A stretch of DNA of 64,000 nucleotides. It comes from AP-15 sp963701815. Its GTDB lineage: Bacteria > Pseudomonadota > Alphaproteobacteria > ATCC43930 > CGMCC-115725. A program made the translations under genes and the position numbers. Positions within the stretch are counted from its first letter, which is position 1, and each line of letters opens with the position of its first letter. This document shows positions 57,730 through 64,000 of the stretch, in pieces. The stretch lies in assembly GCA_963701815.1 (NCBI GenBank), contig CAVPBN010000039.1:1-64000 (forward strand), written 5' to 3'. The notes beneath the pieces were generated by a model that had not been told where the DNA came from, made no database searches, and worked only from the letters and a program-made list of their open reading frames with translations.

Positions 57730-58493
57730 ATTTGCCCGATCTACGCGAACAGCCGTCGCCGAACCACGACCGGCGCGGCGAGCCGCCCCGGATCGACATG
57801 CTGGTCCTGCACTATACCGGCATGCAGAGCGGCGCCGCGGCGATCGCGCGGCTGTGCGACCCGATCGCCCGGGTCAGCGCCCATTACGTCGTCGAGGAGG
57901 ACGGCGCCCTGTGGCGGCTGGTGCCGGAGACCCGGCGGGCCTTTCATGCCGGGCTCTCCTGCTGGCGGGGCGAGCGCGATCTGAACCTCGTCTCGATCGG
58001 GGTCGAAATCGTCAATCCCGGCCATGAATGGGGTTACCGCCCGTTTCCCGAGGCGCAGATGGCGGCGCTCGAATGCCTGTGCCGTGACATTCTGGGCCGC
58101 CATCCGATCCCGCCGTGGCGGATCGTCGGTCACTCCGACATCGCCCCCGACCGCAAGACCGACCCCGGGGAATTGTTCGACTGGCAGCGCCTGTCGCATG
58201 CCGGCATCGGCATCTGGCCGCCGGCTTCCGGTCGGGCAGCCGCTGCCGCAGATCCGGCGCAGGCGGTCGCCGATCTCACGGCGATCGGCTATTGCCCGCT
58301 CGCAGCAAACGCCGCGCCGGTCGTCGCGGCATTTCAGCGGCGGTTCCGCCAGGCCTGCTGCGACGGCGTGCTCGATCCCGGGACGGCGCTGCGCATCGCC
58401 GAGGTTCGCGCCGCCTACGACCGCTCGACAGCGGCCATCGATTCAACCGGTCACAACGCCGACTCCAGGGTGTCCTGCAGTGCGCGCAGATAG
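57726..58493 (+). CDS. N-acetylmuramoyl-L-alanine amidase, AmpD-like
   Basis: The 255-residue protein has an amidase_2 domain with likely zinc ligands H29 (MLVLHYTGM), H136 and D146 (IVGHSDIAPDRKTDPGELFDW), the spacing of AmpD. The C-terminal third (about 175–235) resembles a peptidoglycan-binding domain. It cleaves the lactyl-peptide bond of muropeptides or peptidoglycan; no signal peptide is evident, so a recycling role in the cytoplasm is likely. The GTG start overlaps the previous stop. Confidence 0.92.
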   Translation: MNLPDLREQPSPNHDRRGEPPRIDMLVLHYTGMQSGAAAIARLCDPIARVSAHYVVEEDGALWRLVPETRRAFHAGLSCWRGERDLNLVSIGVEIVNPGHEWGYRPFPEAQMAALECLCRDILGRHPIPPWRIVGHSDIAPDRKTDPGELFDWQRLSHAGIGIWPPASGRAAAAADPAQAVADLTAIGYCPLAANAAPVVAAFQRRFRQACCDGVLDPGTALRIAEVRAAYDRSTAAIDSTGHNADSRVSCSARR

Positions 58494-58603
58494 ACGGCGT
58501 GGTCCCAGACCTGGGAAAAGGCGAGCGCCGAGACGAGCAAAATCGTCGCGATCAAAGTCGTCCGCCACGCGCTGACGAGCGCCGAAAGAGCAGAATTGGT
58601 CAT
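58451..58603 (-). CDS. small single-span membrane protein
   Basis: This 50-codon gene begins at ATG 58603 with AGGGG seven bases upstream. The product starts MTNSALSALVSAWRTTLIATILLVSALAFSQVWDHAVYL-like, with one hydrophobic helix at about residues 12–31 and a short C-terminal amphipathic piece ending LESAL. It runs convergently into the amidase gene and overlaps its last 43 bases. No homologue is recognised. The evidence is the ribosome-binding site and the clean membrane-helix pattern. Confidence 0.5.
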   Translation of the reverse strand: MTNSALSALVSAWRTTLIATILLVSALAFSQVWDHAVYLRALQDTLESAL

Positions 58604-58800
58604 TTCGCGGCCCCTCGAGTGAAGACGCGGCGCGGCCCCCCGGCCGCCGCCCGCAAACTTTGTAGCGGGTTCGACCGCGACGGGATGTGAACCCGGTCAC
58701 GGTGCCGCGAAACAACTCGCTCGCCGAAGCGCGGGATTCGGCCAAAACGCGCGCGGCGGCGGAGAAGGCCGGCTGTCTTCGGCCGTCTGAAAAACCCGGC

Positions 58801-59529
58801 CTATCGTCGCGCCGCCACCAACAGGAAGGGCGGGCGATGCCGCTCGTCGGCCAGGCTCGGCCGCGCCGCAATCTGTTGGTCGGTCGGGCCCCATTCCACG
58901 ACACGGCCGATCGCAAAGCCGGCGCCCAGCAGCAAATTCAGATAGGTGGCCAAGGTGCGGTGCTGCTTGACGACGCCCGCGGTCAGCCAGTCGGTGGTCC
59001 GCGGGCCCTCGGCCAGATAGAGGTCGACGGGCCAGGTCTTATGACCGTCGGCGTCGACCGACCAGCCCGGACGGGCGGGTGCGGTGAAGATCGGATGCTC
59101 GACCGAGAACACCAATTTGCCGCCTGGCGCCAGGGCGCGGTGCACCTGCGCCAGCAACCCCGCCAGATCGGCGACGTAGTGCAACGCCAGCGAACTGTAG
59201 GCGAGGTCGAACGACGCCTCGGGCAAATCGAGCCGTTCCATATCCGCCCTCAGATAACGGATCGCCGCCTGCGATGTGGTCGCTTCGGCCCGCGCCAGCA
59301 TGTTCTCGGAGACGTCGATGCCGAGCACCCGCGCCGCGCCCTGCCCGCGCGCCCAGCGGCAGAACCAGCCGAAGCCGCAGCCGAGGTCGACGACCCTGAG
59401 GCCATGCATATCGGGCAGCAACGCGCGCAATGCCGGCCACTCGGCGGCCCCGTCCAGCCCCTCGACCGAACGGTCGAGCCGGCTGTATCCCAAGAAGAAA
59501 GCAGGGTCGTCGTAGATGTTCTGGGTCAT
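58801..59529 (-). CDS. class I SAM-dependent methyltransferase
   Basis: The 242-residue protein (ATG 59529) has the SAM-binding motif RVVDLGCGFGWFCRWA at 45–60, a second motif LGIDVSENML, the acidic RADMERLDLPEASFDLAYSSLALHYV, and PGGKLVFSVEHPIF. It resembles Methyltransf_11/UbiE-like enzymes acting on small molecules. Substrate unknown. It is divergent from the FAD dehydrogenase gene. Confidence 0.87.
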   Translation of the reverse strand: MTQNIYDDPAFFLGYSRLDRSVEGLDGAAEWPALRALLPDMHGLRVVDLGCGFGWFCRWARGQGAARVLGIDVSENMLARAEATTSQAAIRYLRADMERLDLPEASFDLAYSSLALHYVADLAGLLAQVHRALAPGGKLVFSVEHPIFTAPARPGWSVDADGHKTWPVDLYLAEGPRTTDWLTAGVVKQHRTLATYLNLLLGAGFAIGRVVEWGPTDQQIAARPSLADERHRPPFLLVAARR

Positions 59530-59681
59530 CGCCGGTGCTCTCGGTCCGTCTGCGACGGCGGAAAAGCGGGCCTCATTCCAGCGCCTCGATCGGCCGAGGC
59601 ATACCATTGAGCCGATTCACCGAAGCTGACATTGGTTTGACAGTGGCGACCGCAAGCATGTCGAATGACGAGGGGGATAAG

Positions 59682-61413
59682 ATGAAGAGTGGATTGGACA
59701 CGTCGCCGGCCGCCGCGCAAGCGCCGCAGGTCCCGGCCAAATGGGAGCGCGAGGCCGATGTCGTCGTAATCGGCGCCGGTGCGACCGGACTTCCCGCCGC
59801 CATTGTCGCACGGGAAGCCGGCGCGTCGGTGATCCTGGTCGAAGCGGAAAAAGATATCGGCGGTCACGCCATCATCAGCGGCGGCAATATTCCGCTCGGC
59901 GGCGGCACCAGCGCGCAGAAGCGACACGGCATAACGGATTCTCCGGACCTTCTGTTCCGCGATCTGACGGACTGGTCGGTGGTCGGTCCCAACGGTTTTC
60001 CCGATTACCGCTACAACGACCGCGAAATCATTCGCGCCTTTGCCGACAACAGCGCTGCCGACCTTCGAATGGCTGGTCGCCCACGGCGTCGTTTTTGTCG
60101 ACAAGGCGCCGGATGCGATCGGCGGCAACTCGGTCGGAAATTCGGTGCCGCGCGAGATGCACTGCGCCGTGATGGATTGGCCGATGGCGTACAACGGCAA
60201 ACCGGCCGACCCGAGCACCCAGAAGACCCGCTCGTCCGGCAATGGGTTGATGCGGGCGCTCGAAGTCGCGGCCAAAAGGGCCGGGGTCGAGATCCTGCTC
60301 GAACACAAAATGACCCGGATCTACCGGCAGGCGCCGCATTGCGGCCAGGTGCTCGGGATCGCGGTCGACCACGGCGGCGCCGAGTTGAACATTCGCGCGC
60401 GAAAGGCCGTCATCATCGGCACCGGGGGCTCGACCGGCAACGTCGACTTCCGGCGCATGTTCGACCCGCGCCTCACCGAAGAATATTGCGGCCTCGCCGG
60501 CATGCCGTGGTCCGACCAGGACGCCAGCGGCGAGCTCGCCGCCATGGCGGTCGGTGCATCGCTGTGGGGTTTCTTCAACCAGACCGGCGAATTCGGTTCG
60601 AACGTGACAAAGGCGGGCTCGATCGGCTGCCAATACAATTACCGGCATCTCCAGTGGATGCCCGGCAGTCCCGTCTTCGACCGTGCTCGTGCGGTCGGCC
60701 TCAGGGTGGCGGATTGGCAGGACCTGATCCTGGTCAACATGCTCGGCAGACGCTTTTATGACGAGACCGGAGGACAATACATTGCCAACAACTACAACTC
60801 TCTCGATCCCTATGTGCAGGGCAGCTGGCGCAACGCCAAAAGCATCGACTACAACCCGAATAATTTCTTGAATGCAGCGCTCGCCGGGATCGACGACGGC
60901 CACAATGGCGGCGGCCCGATCTGGGCCATATTCGACAGTGCTGCGGCCGCACGCGAGGAATGGCGGCCGACGCCGCCCAATGTCGACATCGCCAACGGCT
61001 TCTTCTTCAGCGCGAATGGGCTCGCCGATCTCGCCGCCAAGGTCGTGATGAAATATCAGCGCGTGCCGATGCCTCCGGCGCAGCTGGAGGAAACCGTGGC
61101 GCGCTACAATTCCTTTGTCGATTCCGGCGTCGACGAGGATTTCGCCAAGCCTCGGCCGATGTACAAGATCGCCACTCCGCCGTTCTATGCCGCCTGGGCG
61201 ACGCCGGTCGTGCACGACACCCGCGCCGGATTGCGCATCGACGCCAAATGCCGGGTGATCGACATCGACGGCGAGGCGATCCCGGGCCTCTATTGCGGTG
61301 GTGAATCGGCGGGCGGGTTCAGCCAGCACGGCCTCGCCCGAGCCGTCTGCCAGGGCTGCATTGCCGGCAACGCAGCCCTCGGCGCGCCGCTTTTCGGAGA
61401 CCCTCGACGATAG
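59682..61413 (+). CDS. FAD-dependent dehydrogenase, KstD/fumarate-reductase-flavoprotein-like (frameshifted by one base)
   Basis: The corrected protein is about 576 residues. The FAD-binding N-terminus (ADVVVIGAGATGLPAAIVAREAGASVILVEAEKDIGGHAIISGGNIPLGGG) is in one frame. From TFEWLVAHGVVFVDKAPD onward, including VIIGTGGSTGN, and the C-terminal GLYCGGESAGGFSQHGLARAVCQGCIAGN, it is in the next. One surplus base at about 60058–60061 (GCCGACCTTCGAATGG) explains this. The family includes 3-ketosteroid dehydrogenases and fumarate-reductase-like enzymes. Start 59682 has GAGGGGG five bases upstream. Neighbouring genes point to catabolism of an organic acid, aromatic or steroid-like substrate. Confidence 0.86.
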
Positions 61414-61428
61414 CGATGGGGACGCGCA

Positions 61429-62181
61429 TCAGTCCGGCCCGCCGTCGGGCCGGGTCAACAGGTGGCCGCAGCCGGCCTTGTTCGCCCAATATTCCCAGGT
61501 GCGCCACGTCTCCACCGAATAGGGGCTGTAGCCGCGGTTGCGGGCTTCGATCTCGCCCGGCGACAAGTACTTGATCTCGCCGCCGAGCTGCCGCGCGCGC
61601 ATCAGCGCTCGGGCGTTGCGCGGCAGGTAGACCGAGAGCCGCACGACCTCGATCAACGAGCGCGCGGCGGCGGCGAAGCCATGGCCGCGCATCAGCGCAA
61701 CGCTGTTTGCGCCGAGGCGTTTGGCGAGGTCGCTCGCCTGCGCCATGTTGGTGACGAGCAGGTTGGTGTCGCCGAAATTATCGGCGATGTCCCAGACCGG
61801 CGTCTGGGCGCCGATAAAGCTTCCCGAATGAATGACCGGCCGGAGCGTGGCCCCTTGGGCGATGCCGAAGGGCAGGGTGTCCTCGGCATGGGCGTGGACG
61901 ACGGCCATAACATCCGGCCGCGCCGCGAAGATCGCGGCATGAATGAAGCGCTCGAGATAAAGGCTGCGGTCCCCGTCGCGCACCGGATGCCCTTCCAGGT
62001 CGAGTTCGACGATGTCTTCGGGGCCCACCAGCTCCGGGGCGAGCGATCGGGAGATCAGGAAGCGGTCGGGGTTGTCGGGGTGGCGGACGCTGACATGGCC
62101 GTAGGCGTCGACGACCTCCTCTCTGGCGAGGACCCGGTTGGCGATCACGAGGTCTTGGATCAGCGCGTCGAGATTGGTCAT
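61429..62181 (-). CDS. class II aldolase/adducin family protein
   Basis: The 250-residue protein (ATG 62181) has the zinc-site pattern of class II aldolases: VVHAHAEDTLPF with H96 and H98, and MRGHGFAAAARSL with H167. The N-terminal acidic residue lies in AYGHVSVRHPDNPDRFLISRSL. Members include fuculose-phosphate aldolase and decarboxylases of aromatic or hydroxy acids. It is convergent with the FAD dehydrogenase, with 15 bases between the stop codons. Confidence 0.87.
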   Translation of the reverse strand: MTNLDALIQDLVIANRVLAREEVVDAYGHVSVRHPDNPDRFLISRSLAPELVGPEDIVELDLEGHPVRDGDRSLYLERFIHAAIFAARPDVMAVVHAHAEDTLPFGIAQGATLRPVIHSGSFIGAQTPVWDIADNFGDTNLLVTNMAQASDLAKRLGANSVALMRGHGFAAAARSLIEVVRLSVYLPRNARALMRARQLGGEIKYLSPGEIEARNRGYSPYSVETWRTWEYWANKAGCGHLLTRPDGGPD

Positions 62182-62327
62182 CCGGATGATGATACCTTGG
62201 TTTGAATGTCGATCAGCGGGCCGAAAATTGGACAGGCGCGACGATGGCGCCATCCTGGGACCGCCCGGCGTAGGCGAAGCACGAGGCGGGCCAAGGATCG
62301 CCGTATTGGCTGGTCCCGCGCCTTACG

Positions 62328-62353
62328 TCCTTCGAGACGCCCGCTGCGCGGGC
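62328..62353 (-). repeat. REP-like element, inverted partial copy
   Basis: TCCTTCGAGACG (62328–62339) is the reverse complement of the family's CGTCTCGAAGGA core. It is joined to a perfect hairpin GCCCGC-TGC-GCGGGC (62339–62353). The outer CCTCA…TGAGG arm is missing or degraded. A further partial core TCGTCTCGAAAGGA lies at about 62390–62402 on the plus strand. Confidence 0.65.
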
Positions 62354-62489
62354 CCTTAAAGCCTGCCCGGCGCAGGAGCGTGTGAAGGAATCGTCTCGAA
62401 AGGAAAACCGGGTGTGGCACGAGAAGAGCGTGGTCGAGACGGCTTCGGCGCTCACCATGAGGCATGCTGTTGGTGGCATTGAGAAACCA

Positions 62490-62529
62490 CCTCATCCTGA
62501 GGAAGCCGTAAAGCGGCTGTCTCGAAGGA
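62490..62529 (+). repeat. REP-like element, copy 2
   Basis: The element has three parts: CCTCATCCTGAGG (62490–62502, stem CCTCA/TGAGG), a second hairpin AGCCG-TAAAG-CGGCT (62504–62518), and the core TGTCTCGAAGGA (62518–62529). The order is the same as in copy 3. Confidence 0.75.
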
Positions 62530-62610
62530 CGCACCGCTGCGCCATCCTTCAATTCCTTACACGCTCGCAGGTCGGGGATGAGGCTTTTCTTCAATGCTAT
62601 CATAAACTTG

Positions 62611-62658
62611 CCTCATGGTGAGGAGCGTCCCGGCAAAGCCTGGGCGCGTCTCGAACCA
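62611..62658 (+). repeat. REP-like element, copy 3
   Basis: CCTCATGGTGAGG (62611–62623) is followed by an imperfect hairpin around GTCCCGGC-AAA-GCCTGGGC and the core CGTCTCGAACCA (62647–62658). Where copy 2 has TCC in the first loop and GGA after CGAA, this copy has TGG and CCA. Confidence 0.75.
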
Positions 62659-62747
62659 CGTACGTTGCCGATGCAGCGCAATGTTGCCCGGCCTCTTCGC
62701 TCTTCCCCCCTGCATGCGACATGGTAGGCTCTGCGTCAGGAGGGCCG

Positions 62748-63971
62748 ATGGACACGAAAATCGACGAGACGCGCTTACCGGCGGACATCGACGCGCAACC
62801 CTGGTGCGGTCGGCGGTCGCGCTGCAGCCGGTATTGCGCAAGCTATCACGACGAGATCGAGCGCGAGCAGCGCATGCCGCGGGCCCTGTTCGAGCAATTG
62901 CGCGAAGCCGGCTTCTACCGAATGGTGATCCCGCGCTCGCTGGGGGGCCTCCAGGCCGACCCGCTGACTTATACGCGCGTCGTCGAACTGTTGGCCGAGG
63001 GCGTCGGCTCGGTCGGCTGGAACCTGGCCAACAACGGCATCGGCCAACTCGTCACGCTCGGACTGCCGGATGACGGCGTGCAGGAGATCCACCGGAGCGG
63101 GACCGACACCATCATCGCCGGCACCGCCGTACCGGGCGGGGGGCAGGCGGTGCCGGTGGCAGGCGGCTACCGCGTCAGCGGGCGCTGGCAATTCGGCAGC
63201 GGCTGCCAGGAAAGCGCCTGGATGCTGGGCAGTTTCGAGATCTTCGACGGCGATCGGGCGCGCCTCAGCCCCGAAGGCAAACCGGTCTACTGGCGCGGGG
63301 TGTTTCCGCGGGCCGAAGCGGAGATCGTCCCCGGCAGCTGGGACGTGGCCGGGCTGCGCGGCACCGGCAGCTTCGACTGGACGGTCGACGACGTTTTCCT
63401 GCCGGAGCGGCGGACGATGCCGCAGATCGGCATCCCGCTCGAAAACCAGTGGGCGCGCTGGCCGGGGACCACCTACGCCCTGCCGGTCCAGGCCTGGGTC
63501 GGGCCGCACCACAGCGCGGTCATCACCGGCATCGCGCGCGCCGGCATCGATGCGCTGATCGACCTTGCCGGCGGCAAGACGCCGCGCGGCCGCACCGGCG
63601 CGCTGTTGTGCGAGAACCCGCAGGTGCAGGACGCCGTCGGGCGGGCCGATGCGATCCTCAATGCCGGGCGCGTCTACCGCAGCGCGATGATTGCCGAACT
63701 GTGGAACACGGTCGCTTCCGGCCGGGAGACCACACTCGAGCAGCGGGCCCGCTGCCGTTTGGCCTCGACCTATGCCGCCGACAGCGCGCGCGAGGCGATG
63801 GATCTGGTGTATCGCCACGGCGGCAGCACGTCGTTCAAGCGCGAGAGCCGCCTCGCCGAGTGCTGGCGCGACCTGCACACCGTCGGCCAGACGGTCACGA
63901 TCGCGCCCGAATGGTACCCGATCGGCGGCCGGGTGTACCTCGGGATGGATCCCGGCTCGCGTCTGCGCTAG
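62748..63971 (+). CDS. acyl-CoA dehydrogenase-like flavin monooxygenase (internal frame-swap)
   Basis: The 407-residue protein (ATG 62748, GGAGG upstream) has the ACAD fold: HDEIEREQRMPRALFEQLREAGFYRMVIPRSLGGLQ, GYRVSGRWQFGSGCQESAWMLGSF, and a C-terminus with CWRDLHTVGQTVTIAPEWYPIGGRVYLGMDPG, typical of HsaA/DszC-type monooxygenases. It is a paralogue of the gene at 38736. Residues about 17–33 read as a Cys/Arg-rich stretch (WCGRRSRCSRYCASY), while another frame there reads ATLVRSAVALQPVLRK, the sequence expected for the family. A −1 change near 62797 and a +1 change near 62845 would account for it. Confidence 0.85.
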   Translation: MDTKIDETRLPADIDAQPWCGRRSRCSRYCASYHDEIEREQRMPRALFEQLREAGFYRMVIPRSLGGLQADPLTYTRVVELLAEGVGSVGWNLANNGIGQLVTLGLPDDGVQEIHRSGTDTIIAGTAVPGGGQAVPVAGGYRVSGRWQFGSGCQESAWMLGSFEIFDGDRARLSPEGKPVYWRGVFPRAEAEIVPGSWDVAGLRGTGSFDWTVDDVFLPERRTMPQIGIPLENQWARWPGTTYALPVQAWVGPHHSAVITGIARAGIDALIDLAGGKTPRGRTGALLCENPQVQDAVGRADAILNAGRVYRSAMIAELWNTVASGRETTLEQRARCRLASTYAADSAREAMDLVYRHGGSTSFKRESRLAECWRDLHTVGQTVTIAPEWYPIGGRVYLGMDPGSRLR

Positions 63972-64000
63972 TGGTGCAAACCAGACAGATGATTCCCTCC

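Larger units (their letters stand above)
62182..62747. other. non-coding stretch rich in REP-like elements
   Basis: This 566-base stretch between the aldolase and the last gene holds at least three related palindromic elements and one partial copy, listed separately. I see no gene with a ribosome-binding site or recognisable product in it. Confidence 0.7.

Overview
The window is about 64 kb of high-GC DNA from an alphaproteobacterium. The clues are a tuf–tRNA-Trp–secE–nusG–rplKAJL–rpoBC–rpsLG–fusA–tuf–S10/spc/alpha ribosomal supercluster with two tuf genes, RNA polymerase and ribosomal proteins of alphaproteobacterial length, an hrcA–grpE–dnaK–dnaJ heat-shock block, and REP-like palindromes of the CCTCA(N3)TGAGG…GTCTCGAA type that I recall from Rhizobiales and Rhodospirillales. 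I cannot place it more precisely; a poorly sampled or metagenome-assembled lineage is possible.

Layout. At 0–3.8 kb (+) there is a three-gene module: a FecR-domain protein, a CHASE2-adenylate/guanylate cyclase and an exported beta-rich protein. At 3.9–5.25 kb (−) lie NnrU, DUF167 and YggT genes, followed by tRNA-Ala(CGC) with a clear promoter. At 5.5–37.6 kb (−) is the translation/transcription supercluster. Read in its own direction it runs tRNA-Tyr, tRNA-Gly, tuf2, tRNA-Trp, secE, nusG, rplK, rplA, rplJ, rplL, rpoB, rpoC, [hairpin, promoter], rpsL, rpsG, fusA, tuf1, rpsJ, rplC, rplD, rplW, rplB, rpsS, rplV, rpsC, rplP, rpmC, rpsQ, rplN, rplX, rplE, rpsN, rpsH, rplF, rplR, rpsE, rpmD, rplO, secY, adk, [promoter], rpsM, rpsK, rpoA, rplQ. 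Promoter-like hexamers precede the tRNA-Tyr/tuf2, rpsL and rpsM segments. At 37.8–49.4 kb is a housekeeping and accessory mix: rlmB, an acyl-CoA-dehydrogenase-like flavoprotein, mutL, an SDR, an APH-kinase fusion, xseA, purD, a quinone-oxidoreductase-like MDR, an NTF2-like protein and an exported hypothetical. At 49.4–51.65 kb is an AT-richer island with a DUF429 gene and an exported orphan. At 51.65–58.5 kb (+) are hrcA, grpE, dnaK, dnaJ, a DjlA/TerB-like J protein and an AmpD-like amidase. At 58.4–64 kb are a small membrane protein, a methyltransferase, and a catabolic-looking set: FAD dehydrogenase, class II aldolase and ACAD-like monooxygenase, with a cluster of REP-like elements.

The most striking window-wide observation is that six genes (CHASE2 cyclase, fusA, rpoC, nusG, an SDR and an FAD dehydrogenase) each need exactly one surplus base skipped to read through. 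A seventh, the terminal ACAD-like gene, carries a compensating −1/+1 pair. Three of the genes are essential, so sequence or assembly error is the leading explanation. The uniform +1 sign and some shared local sequence deserve a raw-read check. I did not find an unmistakably new defence or mobile system.
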